Below, one piece after another: positions 15,751-27,948 of a stretch of 33,080 nucleotides of DNA. Source of the DNA: Hyphomicrobiales bacterium (lineage in GTDB: Bacteria > Pseudomonadota > Alphaproteobacteria > Rhizobiales > TMED25); assembly GCA_016780665.1 (NCBI GenBank), contig JADHLM010000003.1, forward strand, positions 1 to 33,080, given 5' to 3'. A program made the position numbers and the translations under genes. Under the pieces are notes generated by a model. That model was not told the origin of the DNA. It searched no databases and saw only the letters and a program-made list of their open reading frames with translations. Every line of letters starts with the position of its first letter. Position 1 is the first letter of the stretch.

Positions 15751-17121
15751 ATGTATAGAAATAAATTGCCTTCATTAGATAAAGAAAATTTTATCCACCC
15801 TTTAACCCACCTTGCGAAGTTTGATAGAGGTGAGATACCAGCAAGGATTATGAAGTCTGCGAAGGGTGTAAAAATAAAAGACTTTGATGATAAAGAATAT
15901 ATAGATGCCTTCTCTGGGTTGTATTGTGTCAATGTTGGATATGGCTGCACTGAGATTATTGATGCAATAAAAAAACAGGCGGAAAATTTAGCTTACTATC
16001 ATGCATACTATGGGAATGGTACTGAAGCATCTATTAAATTATCTAATGTGGTTGTAAATTTAGCCCCAAAAAACATGAGTAAGATATATTTTGGATTAAC
16101 GGGTTCAGATGCAAACGAAACTAATATTAAATTGCTATGGCATTACAACAATTTGATAGGAAAACCTGAGAAGAAAAAAATTATTTCAAGAAATGGATCC
16201 TATCATGGCTCGGGGATAATTACTGGTAGTTTGACTGGACTTAAAAACTACCATAAAAACTTTGACCTTCCATTGAACAATTTCTTACATACTGAAGAAG
16301 CTAACTACTTTCATAGGAGTAATTTAGATCAAAGCGAGGAAGAATTCTCAAAATATTGTGCTGATAAATTAGAAGATACAATACTAATAGAAGGTCCAGA
16401 AACAATTGCAGGATTTATTGCAGAACCTGTAATGGGAAATGGCGGCTTAGTTCCACCACCAAAAGATTATTGGAGTAACGTATGTAAGGTACTCAAAAAA
16501 TATAATATTTTATTTATTGCAGATGAGGTTATCACAGGTTTTGGAAGACTCGGTGAGATGTTTGGCAGTGATTATTATGGCATCAAAGCAGATTTAATAA
16601 CTGTTGCAAAGGGTATTACGTCTGCCTATGCTCCGTTATCTGGTTCTATTATCTCAGATGAGATTTACGATGTTATAAGAGATGGGACAGATAAGAATGG
16701 TGTATTTACTCACGGATCCACATACTCGGCACACCCAATTTCATGCGCAGCTGCAGTAGCAAACTTAAATTTTATTAATAAAAATAATCTAATTAATAAA
16801 GGTTCAGAAATTGCAAAATATTTCAATATGAAACTGAAAGAGACATTTATTGATCATCCAAATGTGGGTGATATCAGATACGAGGGACTCCTATCAGCTA
16901 TTGAGTTGGTAAAAGAGAAAAAAAATAGACTCTACTTCAAAAATCAAGGGGCTTTGGCTCAAGAGATTGTTTCCAAAATGGCAGTTAATGGTATTCTCGC
17001 AAGAGCAATGCCGTCCGGAGACACTATTGGATTTGCACCTGCTTTTTGTTTATCCAAAAAAGATGCTGATATAATCATTGATTGCACATCAAAGAGTATT
17101 AATCAGGTTATAAACCACTAA
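15751..17121 (+). CDS. Class-III PLP-dependent aminotransferase (omega-amino acid:pyruvate type)
   Basis: GLTGSDANETNIKLLWHYNN, SYHGSGIITGSLTG, FIADEVITGFGRLGEMFGSDYYGIKADLITVAKGITSAYAPLSG. Confidence 0.93.
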   Translation: MYRNKLPSLDKENFIHPLTHLAKFDRGEIPARIMKSAKGVKIKDFDDKEYIDAFSGLYCVNVGYGCTEIIDAIKKQAENLAYYHAYYGNGTEASIKLSNVVVNLAPKNMSKIYFGLTGSDANETNIKLLWHYNNLIGKPEKKKIISRNGSYHGSGIITGSLTGLKNYHKNFDLPLNNFLHTEEANYFHRSNLDQSEEEFSKYCADKLEDTILIEGPETIAGFIAEPVMGNGGLVPPPKDYWSNVCKVLKKYNILFIADEVITGFGRLGEMFGSDYYGIKADLITVAKGITSAYAPLSGSIISDEIYDVIRDGTDKNGVFTHGSTYSAHPISCAAAVANLNFINKNNLINKGSEIAKYFNMKLKETFIDHPNVGDIRYEGLLSAIELVKEKKNRLYFKNQGALAQEIVSKMAVNGILARAMPSGDTIGFAPAFCLSKKDADIIIDCTSKSINQVINH

Positions 17122-17848
17122 TACTATGAACTTTGCTCAAGATATCTTGATCAATTTTTATCCTCTTATTGTTTACTGATAACTTCCACGGTATCCCTTC
17201 AACAGCTTCTTCAAAAGTGAAATCATCTAGAATACTATCTAAATTCCAACCACTTGGAGACATGACAAATTTAGCTTTGTCTGTAATTAAAATTGAAGGG
17301 CCTTTACCTAACTGATATTTAACTCTCAATTTATCAAATGCTGCTCCAGAGCCAGGACTTGTTATAAAATCAACTTTTTCAACAAATCTTCTTGGATCGT
17401 GGGGCATGAGAATAATTAAATTAGGGATTAAACATGCAATATCATGCGCTCCACCTGAGCCAACCATTCTTACCTTGGGATTTTGATAGCCTCCTATAAC
17501 TGTTGAGTTTAAATTACCAAAAATGTCTATTTGAGCGGCCGAGAGTAGTCCAACATCAATTCTACCAGCTTGTAGATCAGAAAAAACAGAGAAACTATCT
17601 GTGATCATATCTGATCCATGGGCTATTGATGGACTGCCTGTGGAATAAGATTTTGTTTTTGGCATTGCGCCAATAGCCCCAGACTCATAAATTAAATTTA
17701 TATTGGGTTCAATTGTATCCTTAGCAAGGCATGCAGTATCTGATGGAATTCCTATACCCACAAAACATGATCGGTATCCTTTTAATTCCATTGCTGCAAT
17801 CATGGCGATCCTTTTATCGGGGTTAATTTCTCTGTGGTTAACTTTCAT
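17108..17848 (-). CDS. CoA-transferase subunit beta (glutaconate CoA-transferase/IpdB-like)
   Basis: CFVGIGIPSDTACLAKDT..NLIYESGAIGAMP..DVGLLSAAQIDIFGNLNSTVIGGYQNPKVRMVGSGGAHDIA. Confidence 0.85.
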   Translation of the reverse strand: MKVNHREINPDKRIAMIAAMELKGYRSCFVGIGIPSDTACLAKDTIEPNINLIYESGAIGAMPKTKSYSTGSPSIAHGSDMITDSFSVFSDLQAGRIDVGLLSAAQIDIFGNLNSTVIGGYQNPKVRMVGSGGAHDIACLIPNLIILMPHDPRRFVEKVDFITSPGSGAAFDKLRVKYQLGKGPSILITDKAKFVMSPSGWNLDSILDDFTFEEAVEGIPWKLSVNNKRIKIDQDILSKVHSISGL

Positions 17849-18731
17849 CCAATGCTCCGCATAAACCCTTTTCTAGGGACAACCTATTTTCTTTCCCTAT
17901 CTTTTCCATATATAATTCGATATTATCTACGTTAATTACCCATTCACTAAGATAGCGCTCTAGTTCTGACTCATTTCTTGAGACAGAGTCATAAGATATA
18001 TAATGCTGGTCATCTCTTGAGTAAAAACCTGATACATAAGATGGATATGCACCCCATGGAAGCTCAACAATATTTGTAACCCTGTGAGATGGAATAATTG
18101 TTTTTTCAGGAGAGTCTTTTATTTCTATATTATCTATAATTCTTTCAACACTTACTATAATACGATCCGACGCTAATGCCCCCTCAACAGTGTCCCCGTC
18201 AATACCCCACATCTGAACATTTCCATATTTATCAGCCTGTTGCGCATGAATTAATGACACATCCGGTTTCAATGAAGGAATAGCTGTATATTCTTGACCC
18301 GTGTATGGAGAAATAATTTTTTTTATAAATTGGATATTTTCTGGCAAATTACCAATTTGTAGTATTTTTGAGGGTATAAAATCAATACCCATCCGAGCGG
18401 CATGTAACCTCATGATTATTGACTGATTTGTCCATTCTTCAATTTCAATCGTTTTAGATTTATATGCTCTATTAAAAGAATGAGAAAGCCCGACTGTTGG
18501 ATTCCCAATATAACCAAAAATAACTTTTTTTATTATGCCTGAAGCTATTAATTGATCAAACAAAATATCAGCACCAGACCTGCAAATAGACAAATTATTT
18601 ATATTCTGCCTTATAAGTTCGTGTGCTAAATAAAATGGTATTAAATGACCAAAACCACCAATAAATATTAAATCATCAGATGAAACATTATTTTTAATAG
18701 CATCATGTAAGTTTGATAACTTTTCAATCAT
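17838..18731 (-). CDS. CoA-transferase subunit alpha (glutaconate CoA-transferase/IpdA-like)
   Basis: SSDDLIFIGGFGHLIPFYLAHELIRQ...SLIHAQQADKYGNVQMWGIDGDTVEGALASDRIIVSVE. Confidence 0.85.
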   Translation of the reverse strand: MIEKLSNLHDAIKNNVSSDDLIFIGGFGHLIPFYLAHELIRQNINNLSICRSGADILFDQLIASGIIKKVIFGYIGNPTVGLSHSFNRAYKSKTIEIEEWTNQSIIMRLHAARMGIDFIPSKILQIGNLPENIQFIKKIISPYTGQEYTAIPSLKPDVSLIHAQQADKYGNVQMWGIDGDTVEGALASDRIIVSVERIIDNIEIKDSPEKTIIPSHRVTNIVELPWGAYPSYVSGFYSRDDQHYISYDSVSRNESELERYLSEWVINVDNIELYMEKIGKENRLSLEKGLCGALDES

Positions 18732-18741
18732 GATTTAATTG

Positions 18742-19941
18742 CTAAATAACTTCTGCTTTTGCAAGTGCCTCAATTTGATCATTATCGTAACCTATTGATT
18801 GCAGAATTTCTCTATTATCCTCGCCGAGCAGCGGTGGAGCCTTATTGATTGTCGCTGGTGTATCAGAAAACCTATATGGAACACCCAACATTTTTAAAAC
18901 TCCAGCTTCTGAATGATTTACACTCACGACCATATCATTTGATATAGTCTGTTCGTCAGAGAGTGCATTCTCAACGGAGTTCACAGCACTTGCAGGAATG
19001 TTAGAACCCAATAATTTCTCTAACCATTCATCTACTTTTTTTGTGCTAATTACATCTTGTATTTCCTTATCAATAATACTTCGATTTATAACCCGGTCAG
19101 CATTTTTTATAAATCTTTTGTCTTTTGCCCAATCATCTCTTCCAAGACAGGATGCAAATTTAGCAAATTGTATATCATTGCCTACTGCAATTGCAATACT
19201 ACCATCTATGGCATCAAATGTTCTATATGGAACAATATTTGGATGACCATTTCCAAATCTTCGAGCTGGTTTTCCGCTGACAAGATGATTTGCAGCAACA
19301 TTAACAAGCATTGAGATACTTGTGGTATAAAGACTTGTTTCAACTTTCTGTCCCTTACCAGATATGTTCCTTGAGTTTAATGCCCCTAGAATAGCAATTG
19401 TAGCATTCATACCGGTACAGACATCCACTAATGCGACACCAACTTTCATTGGATCACCATTTTCTTCCCCCGTGATGCTCATCAAACCGCTCTCTGCTTG
19501 AAGAAGAAAATCATAACCCGGTCTTTTGCCGCGAGGTCCTCTTCCCCCGTAACCAGTAATTTGACAATGAACTAGTTGAGGAGCCTCTTTTTTGCGCCAC
19601 TCATCTGTGATTCCATAGTTATCCATTGTTCCAAATTTAAAATTCTCAATCAAAACATCAGAGTTCTTTAGTAGTTTTTTGAGTATTTTTATGCCTTCTT
19701 CAGATTTAAGATTAAGGGTAACACTTTTTTTATTTCTGTTAATTCCAAGAAAATATGCTGCCTCACTTCCAGCAAATGGGGGTCCCCAGGATCTTGTATC
19801 ATCACCTTTTCCAGGTTGTTCAATTTTAATAATCTCTGCACCCATATCTCCGAGATTCATGGTGCAAAATGGACCAGCTAAAATTCTACTTAAATCAAGA
19901 ACCCTGATACCACTTAGTGGTCCATTTTTATTTTCACTCAT
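18742..19941 (-). CDS. CaiB/BaiF family CoA-transferase
   Basis: GPLSGIRVLDLSRILAGPFCTMNLGDMGAEIIKIEQPGKGDDTRSWGPPF...GYDFLLQAESGLMSITGE. Confidence 0.95.
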   Translation of the reverse strand: MSENKNGPLSGIRVLDLSRILAGPFCTMNLGDMGAEIIKIEQPGKGDDTRSWGPPFAGSEAAYFLGINRNKKSVTLNLKSEEGIKILKKLLKNSDVLIENFKFGTMDNYGITDEWRKKEAPQLVHCQITGYGGRGPRGKRPGYDFLLQAESGLMSITGEENGDPMKVGVALVDVCTGMNATIAILGALNSRNISGKGQKVETSLYTTSISMLVNVAANHLVSGKPARRFGNGHPNIVPYRTFDAIDGSIAIAVGNDIQFAKFASCLGRDDWAKDKRFIKNADRVINRSIIDKEIQDVISTKKVDEWLEKLLGSNIPASAVNSVENALSDEQTISNDMVVSVNHSEAGVLKMLGVPYRFSDTPATINKAPPLLGEDNREILQSIGYDNDQIEALAKAEVI

Positions 19942-19958
19942 ACCAATTGACCATAGCT

Positions 19959-20825
19959 TTATCTTGGTCTTTCATTTTCATCATTAGCAAGACCATCGAG
20001 ATATGATTCAACATTTTCTCTTCTTCTTTCACGGAACTGCTGGAAATTTGGTTTTCTCTTTTCAAGAAAAGCATTCATCCCTTCAAGTGACTCTTCTGAT
20101 CCCCATACGTGTGCTAGAAGCTCCATACCATGTTGCCAACTTGCATATAAAGTATCGGAGTCATGGTTAAGTGATTTTTTGGTTTGTCTAATTGTTTGTC
20201 CGCTTCGTTCTATTAATCCTTCAGCCCACTTTTGTGTTTCTTCTTCTAATTTAGCTTTTGGAACAACTCTGTTAATCAAACCGATGCTTACTGCTTCCTC
20301 TGCTGTAAATCTTCTGGCCATAAAAATCATTTCTTTAGCAAGTCTTGAACCAATTAATTGAGGCAAATATTGGGTAGCACCAACTGTTGGACATGCTCCA
20401 ACTACAGCACCACTTTGTCCAAATACAGCATCATCTGCAGCAATAACCAAATCGCACCATAATGCCAATTCATGACCACCACCCATGCAATACCCATGAA
20501 CTGAAGCGATGACAGGAATGGGAACACCTCTTATTGCCATTGCAAGAGCAAGCATTCTATCATTCCAATGTGCTGCATTTTCCCAATCTAATCTCATCAT
20601 TGCATGAAAATCACCGCCAGCCGAAAAAGCTTTATCACCAACTCCATTAATCACAATGCAGACTATTGATGGATCATTTCTTGTGGATAGAACTGCATCC
20701 GTTAGTTCGTCTAGTGTTTGTTCTCTGAAGGCATTCCTAACTTCAGGTCTATTTATTGATATCCATGCTACTTTATTTTTTATTTCAAATAAAATTTCCT
20801 TATACTTACCGCCAGCTTTTGACAT
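19959..20825 (-). CDS. Enoyl-CoA hydratase/isomerase family protein
   Basis: KVAWISINRPEVRNAFREQTLDEL, AFSAGGDFHAM, HGYCMGGGHELALWCDLVIAADDAVFGQSGAVVGACPTVGATQYLPQLIG. Confidence 0.93.
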   Translation of the reverse strand: MSKAGGKYKEILFEIKNKVAWISINRPEVRNAFREQTLDELTDAVLSTRNDPSIVCIVINGVGDKAFSAGGDFHAMMRLDWENAAHWNDRMLALAMAIRGVPIPVIASVHGYCMGGGHELALWCDLVIAADDAVFGQSGAVVGACPTVGATQYLPQLIGSRLAKEMIFMARRFTAEEAVSIGLINRVVPKAKLEEETQKWAEGLIERSGQTIRQTKKSLNHDSDTLYASWQHGMELLAHVWGSEESLEGMNAFLEKRKPNFQQFRERRRENVESYLDGLANDENERPR

Positions 20826-20870
20826 TCTTTACCTCTGTTTATTAATATTTTTTTCGAGTTTAAGTTATCA

Positions 20871-21269
20871 TCATTTTTCATTTTCTTCAACCTCAATCAG
20901 GGCACCTGAAAGCTCATTTGGATGAATAAAATATAAATTTCTCCCATGATACCCTGATGTTGGCTCTGCTGTAAGGTTCAAACCACTTTTTTTATGCTTG
21001 TCGTATTCACTATTAACATCGTTAACGGATACACAGTAATGATGAAGACCACCTTTTGGATTTTTCTCTAAGAACTTTGTAATTGGAGATTTATCGTTTA
21101 ATGGCTCCATTAGTTCAATTTTTAAGTTTTCAAATGAAATTACTGCCATCTTTATATTTTGCTTTTCAATAATCATTATCTCAGATATCGGAACATTGAA
21201 TAATTTTTTGTATGCTAAAATAGCTTTATCAATGTTTGGTACTGCATGTGCGATGTGATCAATATTCAT
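20871..21269 (-). CDS. VOC-superfamily protein, methylmalonyl-CoA epimerase-like
   Basis: MNIDHIAHAVPNIDKAILAYKKLFNVP...IELMEPLNDKSPITKFLEKNPKGGLHHYCVSVNDV. Confidence 0.8.
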   Translation of the reverse strand: MNIDHIAHAVPNIDKAILAYKKLFNVPISEIMIIEKQNIKMAVISFENLKIELMEPLNDKSPITKFLEKNPKGGLHHYCVSVNDVNSEYDKHKKSGLNLTAEPTSGYHGRNLYFIHPNELSGALIEVEENEK

Positions 21270-21430
21270 ATTTTTATTCCATATCAAATGTATTTTTCAA
21301 AAAAATTATCGAAGTCTTTCAAAGAAATTATAAAACTATTCTATATATGAATGAAAAAAAATCTATGTATTCTCAAAAAATTTTTGTAATGTATTTGTGA
21401 TATAAAACACATTAAATTATGAGGTCATAA

Positions 21431-22351
21431 ATGTTTAACCCCTTCAGTCAACCATCCTTAATTAAAGCAGAAGTTTTTGCTTCATTGCCTGAAAAATATA
21501 GAAATCTAGGCACAACAGATTGGTCCAATCCAAACAGGCAGGGCGCAAAAGTTGAGCAGTTCTTAGAAGGACCTTCTTTTGATAGAAATGGTAACCTTTA
21601 TGTTACTGATATCCCATATGGAAGAATATTTAAAATTGATACGTCCGGTAATTGGGATCTGGTTTGCGAATATGATGGATGGCCAAATGGTCTAAAATTT
21701 CATAAGGACGGAAGAGCCTTTATCGCATGTTACAAACAAGGCTTGATGGTTTTGGATGTCAATACAGGGAAAATTGAGCCTATTATTGAAACAATGTATT
21801 CAGAGGGGTTCAAAGGTTTGAATGACCTTCACTTCAATAATGAAGGAGATTTGTTTTTCACAGATCAAGGTCAAACGGGCATCATCGATTGGAGTGGCAG
21901 AGTATTTAAATACTCAAAGGATGGAGAACTTCAAAGATTAGTTACAAACGCACCCAGTCCGAATGGGATTACTCTAAATAATGCAGAAAATCAGGTCTAT
22001 GTGGCGGTAACAAGATCTCAACAAATTTGGCGTCTTCCACTCATGAAGGATAAGAGTATAAGTAAAAGTGGCGTTGCAATCCAACTTTCTGGTGGGCATG
22101 CAGGTCCAGATGGAATTGAAATGGACTCAGAAGATGGACTGATTGTATGTCACTTGGGCGTTGGTGTTTGGAGATTTGATAATAATTGTCTTCCAACTCA
22201 TCTTGTTTATACAGATGAGCATAGTTTGATGACAAATATTGCATTCGGTGGTCCTGAAAGAAAAACACTATATATTACAGACTCAATGAATGGAAGAATC
22301 ATGAGAGCTGAAATGCCCGTAGCTGGTAAAGTATTATACGGATTATCATAA
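21431..22351 (+). CDS. SMP-30/gluconolactonase family protein
   Basis: EGPSFDRNGNLYVTDIPYGRIFKID..GLNDLHFNNEGDLFFTDQGQTG..PSPNGITLNNAENQVYVAVTRSQQIWRL. Confidence 0.9.
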   Translation: MFNPFSQPSLIKAEVFASLPEKYRNLGTTDWSNPNRQGAKVEQFLEGPSFDRNGNLYVTDIPYGRIFKIDTSGNWDLVCEYDGWPNGLKFHKDGRAFIACYKQGLMVLDVNTGKIEPIIETMYSEGFKGLNDLHFNNEGDLFFTDQGQTGIIDWSGRVFKYSKDGELQRLVTNAPSPNGITLNNAENQVYVAVTRSQQIWRLPLMKDKSISKSGVAIQLSGGHAGPDGIEMDSEDGLIVCHLGVGVWRFDNNCLPTHLVYTDEHSLMTNIAFGGPERKTLYITDSMNGRIMRAEMPVAGKVLYGLS

Positions 22352-22377
22352 TTAAAAATTTAAAAGGGGATTTGATA

Positions 22378-23571
22378 ATGCAGAATGGCCATTTTATTAG
22401 CAGTCTAGATCAGGGTAGTAAAAAAATACTCCAAACCAAATATCCTGTATTTACGGAAAATGAATATAAAAGAAGAATTGCTCTCCTTTCAGACACTATT
22501 TCAAATCTTAATCTTGATAAGGTTGTCATATATGAAGCTATGGGATCCGGGAGTGCTGTACAATATTTTACAGGATGGCACACAACCCAAGAAGCATTGG
22601 TTGATATTGTCGCTGGGATGAAAATAAATTTATATGTGGAACATTACAACCATTTACCAATGGCAGAAAAATTAATTAATAATCAAACAAACCTGATATG
22701 GGGAGAGAGACAACTATCTCAGAAAATCTTTCCAAGAATAATTCAGGATCTTGATAGCAACAGTAAAATAGGTGTTATTGGTAGGTTACCCTATAGTTAT
22801 ATTGAACAATTGAATGAAAAAAATATCCAAGTAATAGATATTTTTTCACATTATAACAAGATGCGCTCAATCAAAAGTACAGAAGAAATTTCGTGGATGA
22901 AAATTGCTGCCGCTCTAACTGATGAAGGTATCAACAATTTAGTAAATAACCTTGAGCCTGGACTTACAGAACATGAAATGTCTCAAATCACTCAATCAGG
23001 TTATTTAAAACATGGCGGACATAAAATAATAAATTTTTTTGGTATAACTGATATGGATAAACCAGATAATTGTGTTCCCTATCAATATACTTCAAACAAA
23101 ACTATTACGAAAGATGATATTATTACAACAGAAATCAGTTCCCACTTTTGGAATTACCCTGGACAGGTTTTGAGGAGTATTGGTTTTAAAAAATTAAATT
23201 CATTGTATAGTGAATTACATGCAGTTGGGGATGAAGTATTCAAGAGTATCTTTAAAATATTAAAAGATGGAACTACTATTGAAGAAATATACAATATTTC
23301 TTCAAAAATAGAGGATGGTAGCTTTTCTATTTGGGATGATTTAATTCATGGTTACGGCGGCGGATATTTAGATCCGGTAATTGGTACAAAAAGCAGACCA
23401 GCAAGTCATTATGATAATTTTGTCTTCAAAGAAAATATGTTGGTAGTTATACAACCGAATGTTATTACCAATGATCATAAAGCTGGGATTCAAACAGGTG
23501 AGTTAGTCCATATTCAAAAAGACAAAGCTGTTCGTATGCACAGTTTTACACAAGGGTACATTCAATTGTAA
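22378..23571 (+). CDS. M24 (Xaa-Pro peptidase/creatinase) fold protein, probably not a canonical metallopeptidase
   Basis: MRSIKSTEEISWMKIAAALTDEGI and DDIITTEISSHFWNYPGQVLRS...HGYGGGYLDP...ENMLVVIQPN...AGIQTGELVHI; ATG 22378 preferred over TTG 22372. Confidence 0.8.
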   Translation: MQNGHFISSLDQGSKKILQTKYPVFTENEYKRRIALLSDTISNLNLDKVVIYEAMGSGSAVQYFTGWHTTQEALVDIVAGMKINLYVEHYNHLPMAEKLINNQTNLIWGERQLSQKIFPRIIQDLDSNSKIGVIGRLPYSYIEQLNEKNIQVIDIFSHYNKMRSIKSTEEISWMKIAAALTDEGINNLVNNLEPGLTEHEMSQITQSGYLKHGGHKIINFFGITDMDKPDNCVPYQYTSNKTITKDDIITTEISSHFWNYPGQVLRSIGFKKLNSLYSELHAVGDEVFKSIFKILKDGTTIEEIYNISSKIEDGSFSIWDDLIHGYGGGYLDPVIGTKSRPASHYDNFVFKENMLVVIQPNVITNDHKAGIQTGELVHIQKDKAVRMHSFTQGYIQL

Positions 23572-23579
23572 TGTCTTAT

Positions 23580-26039
<2,460 letters not shown>

Positions 26040-26102
26040 TTAAAATCTATCTTAGATTGAAAAAACTTGATTCTGCAAGTTTTTAATCAGTCAAGGCGCT
26101 TT

Positions 26103-27254
26103 CTAGATCAGTTTTCCATTACTAATGTCAAAAATATCAGTTTTATTGCAAATATGAGTAAAAAAATCAGGTGAAGTGCCAGTAAGCCACGTTTGAGATC
26201 CGATGTCTGAAATTTGATCAAATAGGTTTGTGAGCCTCTTATTATCCATATGTGCTGTGATTTCATCTAATAGTAAAATAGGTAAATTATTATTATTATT
26301 TTGAAATACTCTTGCTTCTGCAAGAATTAGTGAGATGAGTAGATTTTTTTGTTCACCAGTTGAACAATTTTCGGCGAACATATTATTTTTTTTATATAAA
26401 AGCGTAAAATCAGTTCTATGTACTCCGAAGTTTGCTTTAAAGGTTGCTTTATCTTTTTTACGGGACTCTAAGAATAAATTTTTAATATTTTCCTCAATTT
26501 GTTCCATATCTGTATGTAGATTGACATTACCAATCTCTTCTCTCATGACAATCTTTGCTGAGGGAAATAAATTTGATCGAACTTCTTCCTCCATAATTTT
26601 ATTTACTTTGTTTACTGCCAAATCACGTGAAATAAATATCTGTGTAGCTAGTTTAGCTATTTGTTTTTCAATATTGTCTAACCAATTATCATCTAAAATA
26701 TCCAATCTCGTCAAAATCTTATTTCTTTGCATAATCAACCGCTCATAATTTTTTATATTTTCTGAATGATCTGTTTCTAGAAGATTTATTAATTTATCAA
26801 AAAATTTACGTCTATCACTTCTTTGTCCAATGAATAGACCGTCCATTTGAGGTGTTAACCAGATTAAACCAAGATAATTTGTAAATATTTTTGGGCTTTT
26901 GTATGAAGTACCGTCTACTCTGCACTGCCTGGCTTTTCCTTTTATAAGGTCATGTTTATTAATCCCAGTCCCGAGCTTAATATTACCCAATTCACTATGC
27001 ACTTCCATGAAAACTGACCATCCTCCTCTTCCATTTGAATTCGACTGATCAGCCAAATTTGACCCCCTCAAACCTTTACTTGCTGTAAACATTGATATTG
27101 CTTCAAGAACGTTTGTCTTACCAGATCCATTTAAACCCGTTAGTAGAATGAAATCTTTATCGGTTGTTATAGATGAATAGCTGTGGTTCCTAAAATCAGT
27201 TAAATTAAGTTTATTAATTCTTGTTAAATTTTTAGTGTTTTTATCATAAACCAT
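26103..27254 (-). CDS. recF: DNA replication/repair protein RecF
   Basis: INKLNLTDFRNHS...LLTGLNGSGKTNVLEAISMF (Walker A), CSTGEQKNLLISLILAEA, ILLLDEITAHMDNKR. Confidence 0.97.
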   Translation of the reverse strand: MVYDKNTKNLTRINKLNLTDFRNHSYSSITTDKDFILLTGLNGSGKTNVLEAISMFTASKGLRGSNLADQSNSNGRGGWSVFMEVHSELGNIKLGTGINKHDLIKGKARQCRVDGTSYKSPKIFTNYLGLIWLTPQMDGLFIGQRSDRRKFFDKLINLLETDHSENIKNYERLIMQRNKILTRLDILDDNWLDNIEKQIAKLATQIFISRDLAVNKVNKIMEEEVRSNLFPSAKIVMREEIGNVNLHTDMEQIEENIKNLFLESRKKDKATFKANFGVHRTDFTLLYKKNNMFAENCSTGEQKNLLISLILAEARVFQNNNNNLPILLLDEITAHMDNKRLTNLFDQISDIGSQTWLTGTSPDFFTHICNKTDIFDISNGKLI

Positions 27255-27291
27255 ACAATTTTCATTTCTGATTATTCAAATAACACATAAC

Positions 27292-27882
27292 TTATTTGTC
27301 TGATTTACTGACCCCGACTCTGGCTGGTCTCAAAATACGGTCATATAAACGATAACCTGGTTCTACTAAATGAACAACAATACCACTCTCATTTTCTGAG
27401 TTAGGCACCTCGAACATTGCCTCATGCATTGTTGGATCAAATTTTTCTCCCAAAGGATCAAATCTTTCAATACCATTTCTAGAAAAAATCTGTGTCAAAG
27501 AACGTAAAGTTAGCTCTACCCCATCATAAAGCGTTTTCATTGCATCATTTGTTTCAAAATCGATCTCTTTAACACTTTCTATCGCTCTTTCAAGGTCATC
27601 TGCCACAGTTATTATATCCCTTGCGAATTTTGTTGTTGAATATTTAATAGCATCTTCTCTTTCCTTTAGGCTTCTCTTTCTAAGATTTTCCATTTCTGCA
27701 GCCATTCTCAATAAACGATCATTTAATTCGTCAAGTTGCCCTGCATGATCTAAATCTGAAATAGAGTTCTCATCCGAAGCTATAGCCCCTTCCTCTTCTC
27801 TAGTGTTTACGTCTAGATTGTCAGCATCAGTTACTTCGATATGTTCTTCTTTTTTTGATTTTTTATCTTGATTATTTTCCAT
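27292..27882 (-). CDS. grpE: Nucleotide exchange factor GrpE
   Basis: LLRMAAEMENLRKRSLKEREDAIKYSTTKFARDIITVADDLERAIES...FDPTMHEAMFEV. Confidence 0.97.
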   Translation of the reverse strand: MENNQDKKSKKEEHIEVTDADNLDVNTREEEGAIASDENSISDLDHAGQLDELNDRLLRMAAEMENLRKRSLKEREDAIKYSTTKFARDIITVADDLERAIESVKEIDFETNDAMKTLYDGVELTLRSLTQIFSRNGIERFDPLGEKFDPTMHEAMFEVPNSENESGIVVHLVEPGYRLYDRILRPARVGVSKSDK

Positions 27883-27948
27883 TAGAATCCCAACTAATTT
27901 TTTAACCTATATAATGCTATATAATATTTACTCTATACCTTTCTAGCC

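Noticed and set aside
22378-23571. DMSP lyase DddP (M24-fold, marine alphaproteobacteria)
   Set aside because: The acidic and metal ligands expected for DddP do not appear to be present.
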